From: Burkholderiaceae bacterium
GTDB lineage: Bacteria; Pseudomonadota; Gammaproteobacteria; Burkholderiales; Burkholderiaceae_C
Assembly (NCBI GenBank): GCA_031256305.1
Contig: JAIRQU010000075.1
Location: 1 to 9,968 of the forward strand
DNA: 9,968 nt
Direction: 5' to 3'
Shown here: piece by piece, positions 1 to 8,128 of the stretch
Layout of the letters: each line of letters begins with the position of its first letter
Numbering within the stretch: the first letter of the stretch is position 1
The notes under the pieces: model-generated
The model's input: only the letters and a program-made list of their open reading frames with translations
Databases searched by the model: none
Told to the model about the DNA's origin: nothing
Program-made: the position numbers and the translations under genes

Positions 1-500
1 CTACGCAGGCGCAGCTGTGCCGTTTGCTGGCGCAGGCCGCGGGCGCGCAAGGCATGGCGGGCGGGCAGGCCATTGACTTGGCCAGCGTCGGTCAGCCCCT
101 TACCGAACCGCAGTTGCGCGCCATGCACGCGCGCAAGACCGGCGCGCTGCTGCGCGCCAGTGTGTGCATGGGGGCAACCTGCCGTCCCGGCGGCATGGCG
201 GGCCTGCCGGTTGAAGCGGCGCAGTCGCTGATCCGCTACGGCGCGGCATTGGGGCTGGCGTTCCAGGTGGTCGATGACATTCTGGACGTTACCGCCGACG
301 CCGCCGCGCTGGGCAAGACCGCCGGCAAGGACGCCGCCAGCGACAAGCCTACGTATGTGTCGGCGCTGGGCCTGGCTGCGTCCGCGCGTCTGGCGCAAGA
401 GCTGTATCAGGAGGCCTTGGCCGCGCTGACCGCCAGCGGCTTGCCCGGCACGTCCCGGTTGGCCGCGCTGGCCGGCGAGGTGGTCAACCGCGCGCATTGA
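1..500 (+). CDS. ispA: Farnesyl/geranyl diphosphate synthase, C-terminal part (5' end off window)
   Basis: The reading frame is open from the first complete codon at base 3 to TGA at 498-500, giving 165 visible residues, roughly the C-terminal half of a protein usually about 300 residues long. Hallmarks of short-chain trans-polyprenyl synthases are visible: GMAGGQAIDL, the KTGALL helix, and the second aspartate-rich motif DDILD at 273-287 followed by GKTAGKDAASDKPTYV. In this family that motif binds Mg2+ and the diphosphate of isopentenyl diphosphate. The first aspartate-rich motif lies upstream, outside the window. The enzyme is cytosolic and condenses IPP with DMAPP/GPP to give FPP. It sits 24 bp before dxs on the same strand, an order common in proteobacteria, so the two are probably cotranscribed. 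Chain-length specificity (GPP versus FPP) cannot be judged without the N-terminal half. Confidence 0.95.
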   Translation, partial: TQAQLCRLLAQAAGAQGMAGGQAIDLASVGQPLTEPQLRAMHARKTGALLRASVCMGATCRPGGMAGLPVEAAQSLIRYGAALGLAFQVVDDILDVTADAAALGKTAGKDAASDKPTYVSALGLAASARLAQELYQEALAALTASGLPGTSRLAALAGEVVNRAH

Positions 501-524
501 AAGCGTATTGAAGACTTTGCAACG

Positions 525-2468
525 ATGCCTGGCGACACGCTCCTTTCCACCATCGACAGTCCTGCCGACCTGCGCCGTTTGCCGCGCGCGCAACTCCAGC
601 AACTGGCGGACGAGCTGCGCCAGTACATCCTGCGCCACGTGGCGCAGACCGGCGGGCATTTGAGTTCCAGCCTGGGCACGGTGGAACTGACCCTGGCGCT
701 GCACACCGTGTTCGACACCCCGCACGATCGCCTGGTGTGGGACGTGGGCCACCAGACCTACGCGCACAAAATTCTGACCGGGCGGCGCGAGCGCATGGCC
801 ACGCTGCGCCAACTGGGCGGCATGTCGGGCTTTCCACAGCGCGCCGAAAGCCAATACGATGCCTTCGGCACCGCGCATTCGTCCACCAGCATCTCGGCGG
901 CGCTGGGCATGGCGCTGGCCGCGCGCCAGAAGGGCGAAAGCCGCAACGCCATTGCCGTGATCGGCGACGGCGCGATGACCGCGGGCATGGCCTTCGAGGG
1001 GTTGAACAACGCCGGGGTCGAGCGCGACGCGCGGCTGCTGGTCGTGCTTAACGACAACGACATGTCCATCAGCCCGCCGGTGGGCGCGCTCAATCGTCAC
1101 TTGGCGCAATTGATGAGCGGGCAGTTCTACACCGCCGTCAGGAGCGTGGGCAAGACCATGCTCGGCCCCGTGCCGCCGCTGCTGGAACTGGCGCGCCGCC
1201 TGGAGCAGGGCGCCAAGAGCATGGTCGCGCCGGCCACGGTGTTCGAGCAATTCGGCTTCAACTACATCGGCCCGATCAACGGGCACGATCTGGACGCGCT
1301 CATCCCCACGCTGGAGAACATCCGCGCGCTGCTGGCGTGCAAAGCCGGCCCGCAGTTTCTGCACGTGGTCACGCAAAAAGGCCGGGGCTACGCGCCCGCC
1401 GAGGCCGACCCGGTGGCCTATCACGGGCCGGGCCGGTTCGACTTGGCCGCCGGGCTGCAAGCGCCCGCCGCGTCCGCGCCGCCCAGCTTTACCCAAGTCT
1501 TTGGGCAATGGGTGTGCGACATGGCCGGGCGCGACCCGCGCCTGGTCGCCATCACGCCCGCGATGCGCGAAGGCTCCGGGCTGGTGGACTTTCACCGGCG
1601 CTTTCCCGATCGCTATTACGACGTGGGCATTGCCGAGCAGCACGCCGTCACCTTTGCGGCGGGCCTGGCCTGCGAGGGCCTCAAGCCGGTGGTGGCGATC
1701 TATTCGACCTTTCTGCAACGCGCCTACGACCAGCTCATTCACGACGTGGCAATCCAGAACCTGCCGGTACTGTTCGCGCTTGACCGCGCCGGGCTGGTTG
1801 GCGCGGACGGCGCCACCCACGCGGGCGCATTCGACATCGCCTTCATCCGCTGCATACCCAACCTGAGCCTGGCTTGCCCCGCCGACGAGCGCGAATGCCG
1901 TCAGCTTTTATCGACCGCCTACGCGCAGCCGCATCCAGTGGCGGTGCGCTATCCGCGCGGCGCGGGCGCGGGCGTGCCGCCTTTGTCCGATTTAAGCGAG
2001 CTGCCTTTCGGCATGGGCGAAGTGCGGCGCTGGCGCAGCGGCCTGGCAGGCGTATCGGGCGCGTCCGCTGATGCCAAAGACGCAAACAGCGCCAGCGGCG
2101 CCAAAGGCATCGCCATCCTAGCCTTTGGCACACTACTCTATCCCGCGCTGGCGGCGGCGGAAAAGCTGGACGCCACCGTCGTCAACATGCGCTGGGCCAA
2201 GCCGCTGGACATCGACCTGCTGCGCGCCGTGGCCGGGCAGCACGCCGCGCTGGTCACGGTGGAAGAAGGCACCGTCCTGGGCGGCGCGGGCAGCGCGGCG
2301 GCCGAGGCGCTGGCTGCCCTGCGCATCGAGCGGTCCTGGCTGCACCTGGGCCTGCCCGACCGCTTTATCGACCACGGCGACCCGGCGCGCCTGCTGGCCA
2401 TGCAGGGGCTGGACGCGGCAGGCATTGAGGCCGCCGTGCGCCAGCGTTTTGACGGTCTCACGGCCTAG
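525..2468 (+). CDS. dxs: 1-deoxy-D-xylulose-5-phosphate synthase
   Basis: This thiamine-diphosphate enzyme condenses pyruvate with glyceraldehyde 3-phosphate to DXP, the first step of the MEP isoprenoid pathway and also a precursor for thiamine and pyridoxal. It is full length at 647 residues (the family is usually about 620-640). Visible motifs are [12 protein letters not shown] at about residues 71-82 (active-site His76), the ThDP/Mg motif GDGAMTAG at 147-154 continuing to LNDNDMSIS at about 175-183, GPINGHD at about 249-255, and the transketolase pyrimidine-domain motif [11 protein letters not shown] with catalytic Glu371. [14 protein letters not shown] follows at about 421-434. The C-terminal transketolase domain begins after a short Ala/Ser/Gly-rich stretch at residues 505-527. 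ATG 525 is chosen because it leaves a normal N-terminus 24 bp after ispA; only a weak GAAG lies upstream as a ribosome site. Confidence 0.97.
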   Translation: MPGDTLLSTIDSPADLRRLPRAQLQQLADELRQYILRHVAQTGGHLSSSLGTVELTLALHTVFDTPHDRLVWDVGHQTYAHKILTGRRERMATLRQLGGMSGFPQRAESQYDAFGTAHSSTSISAALGMALAARQKGESRNAIAVIGDGAMTAGMAFEGLNNAGVERDARLLVVLNDNDMSISPPVGALNRHLAQLMSGQFYTAVRSVGKTMLGPVPPLLELARRLEQGAKSMVAPATVFEQFGFNYIGPINGHDLDALIPTLENIRALLACKAGPQFLHVVTQKGRGYAPAEADPVAYHGPGRFDLAAGLQAPAASAPPSFTQVFGQWVCDMAGRDPRLVAITPAMREGSGLVDFHRRFPDRYYDVGIAEQHAVTFAAGLACEGLKPVVAIYSTFLQRAYDQLIHDVAIQNLPVLFALDRAGLVGADGATHAGAFDIAFIRCIPNLSLACPADERECRQLLSTAYAQPHPVAVRYPRGAGAGVPPLSDLSELPFGMGEVRRWRSGLAGVSGASADAKDANSASGAKGIAILAFGTLLYPALAAAEKLDATVVNMRWAKPLDIDLLRAVAGQHAALVTVEEGTVLGGAGSAAAEALAALRIERSWLHLGLPDRFIDHGDPARLLAMQGLDAAGIEAAVRQRFDGLTA

Positions 2469-2480
2469 CCGCTCAAGATA

Positions 2481-2511
2481 TGCGCCGAGGCGGCGCACGG
2501 TTGCTTTTTAT
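2481..2511 (+). terminator. Possible Rho-independent terminator after dxs
   Basis: A perfect 6-bp stem TGCGCC (2481-2486) / GGCGCA (2492-2497) with a 5-base loop lies 13 bp after the dxs stop. It is followed by CGGTTGC and then a T-rich tract. The T tract is not immediately next to the stem, so termination may be inefficient. It fits the end of the ispA-dxs unit. Confidence 0.5.
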
Positions 2512-2541
2512 TTAATGAGTGACGCCGAGATGATTCATGGC

Positions 2542-2570
2542 TTGACTTATCCTGGAGGATGCGATAGGCT
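2542..2570 (+). promoter_or_regulatory. Sigma70-like promoter of the RHS locus with a dyad in the spacer
   Basis: TTGACT (2542-2547) matches five of six bases of the -35 consensus. After a 17-bp spacer comes TAGGCT (2565-2570), which keeps the three key -10 positions TAnnnT. Transcription would start near 2577, about 30 bases before the small ORF at 2609. Inside the spacer is the perfect inverted repeat ATCCT-GG-AGGAT (2549-2560). A dyad between the -35 and -10 is a place where a regulator could bind, but no regulator gene is seen in the window. The call rests on sequence match only. Confidence 0.4.
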
Positions 2571-2608
2571 TAAACCTTACGAATTGTTAAAGAAATAAGG
2601 GGATGAGC

Positions 2609-2803
2609 ATGAGGGGATGGACATATGGCTTGGCTGCGGCGGTGGCGCGGAGGCGTGTGCTGCAAGTTGTCGTAGGGTGGTTAGGGAAAGGGCTGAAGGC
2701 GGGCGCTTTCCTGTTCGTGCTTAACCGGGCGGGCGGTTGGTGCTTATCGGCAGGAACGAGTTCAGAACTCAATCCCGATGCCAATTTTTTATGGGTTAGG
2801 TAA
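2609..2803 (+). CDS. Small hydrophobic protein coupled to the RHS gene
   Basis: This is a 64-codon ORF of unknown function. ATG 2609 is preferred to the in-frame ATG 2603 because the strong ribosome site AAGGGG (2597-2602) abuts 2603 but is six bases from 2609. The product starts with a basic, amphipathic stretch (AAAVARRRV), then a hydrophobic segment (roughly VLQVVVGWL to GAFLFVL), a single Cys in GGWC, and ends NPDANFLWVR. Its TAA (2801-2803) is separated by one base from the RHS ATG at 2805, the spacing expected for translational coupling. Its base composition is GC-rich, unlike the start of the RHS gene. It could be a small membrane protein needed for export or assembly of the RHS protein, or only a leader that couples translation. 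I do not recognise a family. Confidence 0.5.
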   Translation: MRGWTYGLAAAVARRRVLQVVVGWLGKGLKAGAFLFVLNRAGGWCLSAGTSSELNPDANFLWVR

Positions 2804-2804
2804 A

Positions 2805-5800
2805 ATGAATAAATTTATTTTTAGAATAATTTTTGTTATTTGTTCATTATTTCTGTCGCTTTCTGTTTTTGCCAGTTTCCCAGCAACCTTTAGTTGGTCT
2901 GGATGGTATACAGGTACTGGTTATTCTGATTTGGATTCTTGTACATCAGAAAATATCCAGGCATTTGTTTCTTATATGCAAAGCTCGAATGGTCAGGCTG
3001 GTAATTATGAGTATATTGATTCTACTTCCCCTAAAGGCGTTGATTGCGATCTTGCTGGCTGTTGGGCGGCCATATATTATACTGGTCATACTATTGATGG
3101 TCTTGGTAGGGTTGCTTACTTTCCGGACCCTAAAACTTCTCCAGATGGTATATCGTGTTATATCTGTGCAAGTTCAACTCCTAAATGTCCAGCCAACTCG
3201 ACATTAAATGATGGTGTTTGTTTTACATATAATAATGATGGTTCTGAAGACAATGTTTGTAGAAATATCCCATGGGCCAATGCTGATTCGCCATATGATA
3301 TTGATGGTACTACTTGCTCCTGTAACCCCGGCTATGTTGAAGACAACGGTGCCTGTGTCCCTCAAACCTCCCAACAGCCCACCAATTTCGACAATAACGA
3401 CACGCGCAGCGACAGCGGCTGCACCAGCGGTTGTTGCGACACGGGCGGGGGCGGGCCGGTGGGCGGGGCGGGCAGCGGCAGCGCCACGGGCATGTGCAAG
3501 CTGACCACCACGTTGCCTCTGGTCAGCTTGCGCCTGTTCGATACGCCGGTGGGCTATACGCCGCCGGTGGGTTATGACGTACATACCACGCTCACTTATA
3601 ATCAACGCGATACGTCTCAGCCTGCCAGTATAGATTACAGCAATATCGGCCCGCAATGGAGCGCCAGTTGGGTTGGTTTTATTCAGGACGACCCCACCCA
3701 GCCCGGCGTTAACGTGCGGCGCATTGCCGCGGGCGGTGGCGCTTATGATTATTCGGGCTATAACGGCGCCAGCGGCGCATTTACCCCGGAAATGAACACC
3801 CAGGCGCAATTGGTACTGGTTGCGCAAAATCCGGTGACATATGAACGGCGCTTCCCCGACGGCAGTAAAGAGGTTTATGCCGCGTCCAACAGCGCAGCCG
3901 CTTATCCCCGGCGGGTATTTTTGTCCCGCATCGTCGATCCCTACGGCAATACCCTAACCCTGAATTACGACGCCAGCCTGCGCCTGACCTCGGTACAAGA
4001 CGCCATCGGTCAAAGCACCACCTTTACCTATGGCAATACCGCTAATACATGGCTGATAACCACCATCACCGACCCCTTTGGCCGCACGGCGCAATTGGCT
4101 TATGACAGCACCGGGCGCTTGGCCAGCATTACCGACGCCGTGGGCATTACTTCAAGTTTCGACTACAACGGCACGAGCGCCGACATTAGCGCGCTGCACA
4201 CCCCGTATGGCACCACCAGTTTTGCTTCCACCACGGCGGACGCCAGCCGCAGCCTGACCATTACCGACCCGCTGGGCAACGCCAGCCGCACGGAATTTGA
4301 TGCCAGCGTCACGACACTGCCCGACGACCCGCCGCCTGCGGCAAGCTGGGCCGACGGCAACCAGGGCTACCGCAACACCTTTTATTGGGACGGCGAAGCC
4401 AACGCCCGCGCGCCGGGCGACTACACCCAGGCGCACATTTGGCACTGGCTGTCCAGCGCGGCCAGCAACCCCGTGGTCTCCGATGCTCTGGAAAGCGAAA
4501 AGCAGCCTCTGGACAGCCGTGTGTGGTATTTTCGCAACGGGCAGAGCAGCAGCAACTTTCTCAGCGGCGCGCAAAACAACGCCCCCAACCAAATCGCCCG
4601 GCTGTTGCCCAACGGCGCCACCCAGCTTACCCAAATGGCCTACGCCGCCAGCGGCAACCCCACGCTGAACATTGACCCGCTGGGCCGGCAGGTGCAAACC
4701 GCCTACGACAGCGCAGGCATCGACGTTACCGCCATCCAGCGCAAAACCGCCGCCGGGGCAGACACATTGGCCCAATTTACCTACGGCGCAACCCCGCACC
4801 GCCCTGTCACCTACACCGACGCGGCGGGCCAGGTCTGGCGCATGAGCTACAACGCCCAGGGCCAGTTGCTCACCGTTACCGACCCGCTGGGCAACACCAC
4901 CACCAACCACTACAACACCCAGGGCTATCTGATGTTCACCCTCGACGCCTTGGGTCAGGTGGTACAAACGGGCTACACCTACGACAACGTAGGCCGCGTT
5001 GCCAGCATCACGGACAGCCAGGGCCGCACCCTGAACTACCAATACGACAACCTGGACCGCCTAACCAGCATCAACTACTTTGACGGCACCAGCCAAACCT
5101 ACACCTACACCAACCTGGACTTGACCGCCGTTAAAGACCGGCTGGGCCAGGTCACCCGATACGGCTACGACGCCAACCGCAACCTCATCAGCGTGACCGA
5201 CCCCGCGGGGCACGTCACCCAGTATGGCTACGACCGGGCCAACCGGTTAATCAGCCAGACCGATGCCAACGGCAGCGTGACCCAATGGCAGCGCGACATC
5301 CAGGGGCGCGTGGTTGCCAAAATCTACCCTGACAACACCCAAACCACCTACGCCTACGACAGCGCCGGGCGGCAAAGTACCCGCACCGACGCGCTGGGTC
5401 AAACCCGCCAGAACGCCTACGCGGCCGACGGCCAGCTTACCGGCATCAGCTACGCCAACGCCGTCAACCCCACCCCTGCCGTCACCTGGCAATGGGACGC
5501 CTACTACCCGCGCATCACCCAAATGAGCGACGGCGCGGGCATCACCAATTACGGCTACACACCCGCCGGCCAAAACGGCGCGGGCCAAATCCAGAGCGAA
5601 GCCAGCGCGCAAGGCAACATCGCCTACAGCTACGACGCGCTGGGGCGCATGGCCAGCCGCACCGTCAACGGCAAACAAGACAGTTGGAGCTACGACGTAC
5701 TGGGCCGCGTCAGTGGCGAGACCAACGACCTGGGCCAATGGCAAACGAGCTACCTGGGGCAAGCCAACCAACCGGCCAGCCTGACCCTGCAAGCGCCCGG

Positions 5801-7319
5801 CGCACAAGTCAACCCGGCCCTGCAACTGCTCTACAGCTACGGCAGCGCCACCAGCGGCATCAGCAACATGGGCGACCGCTGGCTAAAAAGCCTGACCTGG
5901 CAACACGCCTCGAACATCTGGACATTCAACTACCAAAGCGACGACCTGGGGCGCATCACCAGCAGCCAGGACGCCATAACCCCCAGCCCGACAGTACTGA
6001 CCGAAGGCCAGCAAAACTACACCTACGACAGCGCCAACCGCCTGACTGCATCCCAAGGCCAAGCCCGGCAAGAAAGCTATACAACCGACCCGGCGGGCAA
6101 CCTGACAGGGCAGAGCATAGCCACCCTGACCCAGCCCGCCGCCTGGACCTGGCAAAGCCAAACCAACGCCAACAACCAGAACACCGTGGCGCTGCAAATG
6201 CAGACCTACAGCGACGGGAGCGGCGGCGGCAGCCAGTACCTCCCGGCCTACGACGCCAACGGGCAAATGCTCTCGGACGCCACCAGCATGTTGCCGCCCA
6301 GCCACTCCAACACCCGTGACACCCAATGGGACGCGGCAGGCAACCTAATCCACATCACCGACAACGTCACCGGGCACATCACCGACATCAGCTACGATGG
6401 CTGGGGCCGGCGGGTACAGATGCAGGAAAAGGCCAACATCGAGGCCGCCACCGCCACCATAACCCACTACCAATGGTGCGGAGAGAAAATCTGCCAAAAG
6501 CTAGACCAGGACGGCCACGTCATTACCGAATACTTTGACCAGGGAGAAATCCACGCCAACGACAACAGCAACCTGGATGGTACAAACACGGGAATCAACC
6601 TGCTGTACCAGAAAGACCAGCTAGGCTCCATCAGAGGCGTAATGACCCCCGACGGCCTGCAACAAGGCAGCCGCACGTACACGGCGTATGGGCAAACCGA
6701 TCAGAGTTCAGGAATGCAGCCGGACAAAGGCTATGCCGGAATGTTCCTGCACGATTCAGGGTTGTACCTGACTTGGCACAGGGCCTATGATCCACTATCG
6801 GGCCGGTGGCTGTCGCACGATCCGATCGGAGAAGAGGGTGGCGTAAACCTGTATCAGTATGTCAATGGGGATCCGGTGAATTACATGGATCCGTTTGGAT
6901 TGGTGCAGTGGAATGGAACTGTAATTTCTGGCGGTCTTACTGAGTTGGTTGGCGCATCAGTTTTTCATTTCATTCTTACTTCTGAATGTGTTAATGGGCA
7001 GCAAGCACATATATCAGTGTGGGCAGTTGGCCCAAGTATAGGAGTAGGAACAATTCCAATCGGAGACACTTACTCAAACATTAATTTTGACGATCATTTG
7101 AATTCTTTGAATCCTAATGAATTTAATGGATTATTTATGATGTCGAGCGCGGGATCAGCATTCGGAATAGGAGGAAGTTTTTCTAAGATACGACTTGGAA
7201 ATGTGGTTTCTAGTGGATTTGGTGGTAGTGAGTATGGTTTAGAGTTCGGCCTTGGCGCAACAGTCGGTTCAAGCACTGTGACAGATTCCGAAATTACTTC
7301 TTGTGGGTGCGGCAACTAA
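2805..7319 (+). CDS. Sec-exported RHS/YD-repeat polymorphic toxin-like protein
   Basis: The protein has 1504 residues from ATG 2805; an upstream in-frame ATG at 2778 would place nine residues before a clean signal peptide, so 2805 is preferred. Order: signal peptide 1-23 (cleavage after VFA); a domain at about 24-190 with 11 cysteines, ending in an EGF-like CSCNPGY...C; a Gly/Ser linker at about 212-227; the motif RLFDTPVGYTPPVGYDV at about 243-259; many YD repeats (for example YDALGRM, YDVLGRV, YDNLDRL) from about 380 to 1300; and the RHS core boundary starting DPIGEEGGVNLYQY at 1339 and ending DPFGL at 1362-1366. The rest is a variable tip. In known RHS toxins the repeats form a shell around the tip, and autoproteolysis occurs near this boundary. 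No PAAR or VgrG domain is present, so the signal peptide implies Sec export, not type VI loading. Target and toxicity are inferred only. Confidence 0.9.
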   Translation: MNKFIFRIIFVICSLFLSLSVFASFPATFSWSGWYTGTGYSDLDSCTSENIQAFVSYMQSSNGQAGNYEYIDSTSPKGVDCDLAGCWAAIYYTGHTIDGLGRVAYFPDPKTSPDGISCYICASSTPKCPANSTLNDGVCFTYNNDGSEDNVCRNIPWANADSPYDIDGTTCSCNPGYVEDNGACVPQTSQQPTNFDNNDTRSDSGCTSGCCDTGGGGPVGGAGSGSATGMCKLTTTLPLVSLRLFDTPVGYTPPVGYDVHTTLTYNQRDTSQPASIDYSNIGPQWSASWVGFIQDDPTQPGVNVRRIAAGGGAYDYSGYNGASGAFTPEMNTQAQLVLVAQNPVTYERRFPDGSKEVYAASNSAAAYPRRVFLSRIVDPYGNTLTLNYDASLRLTSVQDAIGQSTTFTYGNTANTWLITTITDPFGRTAQLAYDSTGRLASITDAVGITSSFDYNGTSADISALHTPYGTTSFASTTADASRSLTITDPLGNASRTEFDASVTTLPDDPPPAASWADGNQGYRNTFYWDGEANARAPGDYTQAHIWHWLSSAASNPVVSDALESEKQPLDSRVWYFRNGQSSSNFLSGAQNNAPNQIARLLPNGATQLTQMAYAASGNPTLNIDPLGRQVQTAYDSAGIDVTAIQRKTAAGADTLAQFTYGATPHRPVTYTDAAGQVWRMSYNAQGQLLTVTDPLGNTTTNHYNTQGYLMFTLDALGQVVQTGYTYDNVGRVASITDSQGRTLNYQYDNLDRLTSINYFDGTSQTYTYTNLDLTAVKDRLGQVTRYGYDANRNLISVTDPAGHVTQYGYDRANRLISQTDANGSVTQWQRDIQGRVVAKIYPDNTQTTYAYDSAGRQSTRTDALGQTRQNAYAADGQLTGISYANAVNPTPAVTWQWDAYYPRITQMSDGAGITNYGYTPAGQNGAGQIQSEASAQGNIAYSYDALGRMASRTVNGKQDSWSYDVLGRVSGETNDLGQWQTSYLGQANQPASLTLQAPGAQVNPALQLLYSYGSATSGISNMGDRWLKSLTWQHASNIWTFNYQSDDLGRITSSQDAITPSPTVLTEGQQNYTYDSANRLTASQGQARQESYTTDPAGNLTGQSIATLTQPAAWTWQSQTNANNQNTVALQMQTYSDGSGGGSQYLPAYDANGQMLSDATSMLPPSHSNTRDTQWDAAGNLIHITDNVTGHITDISYDGWGRRVQMQEKANIEAATATITHYQWCGEKICQKLDQDGHVITEYFDQGEIHANDNSNLDGTNTGINLLYQKDQLGSIRGVMTPDGLQQGSRTYTAYGQTDQSSGMQPDKGYAGMFLHDSGLYLTWHRAYDPLSGRWLSHDPIGEEGGVNLYQYVNGDPVNYMDPFGLVQWNGTVISGGLTELVGASVFHFILTSECVNGQQAHISVWAVGPSIGVGTIPIGDTYSNINFDDHLNSLNPNEFNGLFMMSSAGSAFGIGGSFSKIRLGNVVSSGFGGSEYGLEFGLGATVGSSTVTDSEITSCGCGN
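5566..5596 (+). repeat. 31-bp exact direct repeat, copy 1 (in RHS core)
   Basis: This stretch of the intact RHS core encodes AGQNGAGQIQS within the segment NYGYTPAGQNGAGQIQ. All 31 bases recur at 8311-8341, and the bases on each side differ between the copies. Confidence 0.9.
6903..7316 (+). other. Variable C-terminal tip of the RHS protein, unknown family
   Basis: This is the 138-residue segment (residues 1367-1504) after DPFGL, where polymorphic toxins carry their effector domain. It is glycine/serine-rich with alternating hydrophobic residues, has no clear charged catalytic cluster, contains one Cys in SECVNG, and ends in CGCGN. Segments such as GIGGSFSKIRLG and YGLEFGLGATVGSSTV suggest beta-strands, possibly a barrel or sandwich. 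Base composition drops abruptly to AT-rich at the core/tip junction, consistent with tip exchange. I see no HNH, deaminase, ADP-ribosyltransferase or other standard toxin motif. It may be a membrane-active or adhesive domain rather than an enzyme; that is inference. Confidence 0.6.
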
Positions 7320-7504
7320 TGAGAGATGAAAAAATATTTAAGGTGTTGAAAGGCGCACTTGGTATGGCTATTGGCATGCTAATTGTAACTCTTGTTGGTG
7401 TTTTTGTGGTTATGGGACATATGCCACCAGTTTGGGTGTTTATTTTGTTATATTTTATTTATTTGCCAATAGCATTATTTATTTGTAAAAAATATATTAA
7501 ATGA
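7319..7504 (+). CDS. Small two-helix membrane protein, candidate immunity or accessory protein
   Basis: This is a 61-residue ORF whose ATG overlaps the RHS stop codon by one base (TAATG), so translation is probably coupled. A longer reading with an upstream GTG at 7301 would overlap the RHS gene further and is less likely. The product has a charged N-terminus (MRDEKIFKVLKG), two hydrophobic segments at about residues 11-33 and 37-56 separated by GHMPPVW, and a basic tail CKKYIK, suggesting a hairpin in the inner membrane with both ends in the cytoplasm. The DNA is AT-rich like the tip. Its position directly after the variable tip is where immunity genes of polymorphic toxins sit, which is the only evidence for that role. 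I recognise no family. Confidence 0.65.
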   Translation: MRDEKIFKVLKGALGMAIGMLIVTLVGVFVVMGHMPPVWVFILLYFIYLPIALFICKKYIK

Positions 7505-7621
7505 CGCCTCTCGATGAGTGTGTTTAATGATGTATTCGTAAACGAAAGCGTGGAGATGTCTGTGGGTTTTTAAGGCGCTAGCTATTCCATTATAGGGCTT
7601 GGTCACGCATCTTCTGCTGAA

Positions 7622-8128
7622 ATGATGAATAAACTTGGAAACAAATTTTATTTCATAATTGGTTTTTTTGCTGATATTGTGGTCGCTGCCATTGCTGTTC
7701 TCTATGCTGCGCAATTTGCAAGTCCATTATGGGTGCGAGAAGAAGATTTGGGACGTATCTTTGCATTAGAACAGCAAGCTAGATCAGCATACAAAAAAGA
7801 AAATATTGAGATGGCATTAGCAAAAATTAGTGTTGCCGCAGAATTTAGAAAAATGACGTATAGCGCAGAAAAAGAGAATCAATGGCCATTTACATTTCCT
7901 TCTATTGCTATAGATCTTTCTTTACTTCCTGGGGGCAGGGAAGGATTTATGAAAAATCATCAGCCAGATAATATTCAATTATTATACGAATGTTCCAAAG
8001 TGTACTTACTGAATAAAAATAGCGAAAAACAGGTAAACGATGTAATCGAGAAGATTAAAATTAATTTTCCGAAGGTAAGCAAGGAATGGTGTTTGAATAT
8101 AGCCCCTGCATTTTTGAATGGAGTGTAA
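7622..8128 (+). CDS. Membrane-anchored protein of unknown function, candidate immunity protein
   Basis: This 168-residue product has a single N-terminal hydrophobic segment at about residues 9-33, then a soluble domain of about 130 residues that would face the periplasm if the segment is an uncleaved anchor. The soluble part is mostly helical in appearance: a charged region (LEQQARSAYKKENIEMALAK) followed by PSIAIDLSLLPGG, an amphipathic stretch, and two cysteines at 124 and 157 that could pair in the periplasm. Two adjacent start codons (7622, 7625) exist and neither has a strong ribosome site. The gene is AT-rich, same strand as the RHS gene, 117 bp after the small membrane ORF. Position and topology make it a plausible immunity protein for an exported tip, but no family is recognised. 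Confidence 0.7.
   Translation: MMNKLGNKFYFIIGFFADIVVAAIAVLYAAQFASPLWVREEDLGRIFALEQQARSAYKKENIEMALAKISVAAEFRKMTYSAEKENQWPFTFPSIAIDLSLLPGGREGFMKNHQPDNIQLLYECSKVYLLNKNSEKQVNDVIEKIKINFPKVSKEWCLNIAPAFLNGV

Noticed and set aside
2515..2598. A 27-codon ORF (MSDAEMIHGLTYPGG...) before the RHS locus
   Set aside because: It has no ribosome site and overlaps the better-supported promoter boxes and the dyad. Nothing supports its translation.
2778..2804. Upstream ATG 2778 as the RHS start
   Set aside because: It would add nine residues ahead of a canonical signal peptide and overlap the preceding ORF; ATG 2805 fits both features better.
4152..5042. A 296-codon antisense ORF in the RHS core
   Set aside because: It lies opposite an unmistakable YD-repeat frame. 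Strong third-position C bias on the + strand keeps the antisense frame open, and its Val/Gly/Ala-rich product is a shadow. The antisense ORFs at 3204-3827, 5247-5825 and 5883-6326 are rejected for the same reason.
5492..6319. A 275-codon + strand ORF in another frame of the RHS core
   Set aside because: The product is dominated by Arg, Gln and Pro with no fold-like pattern, and the YD-repeat frame is clearly the coding one.
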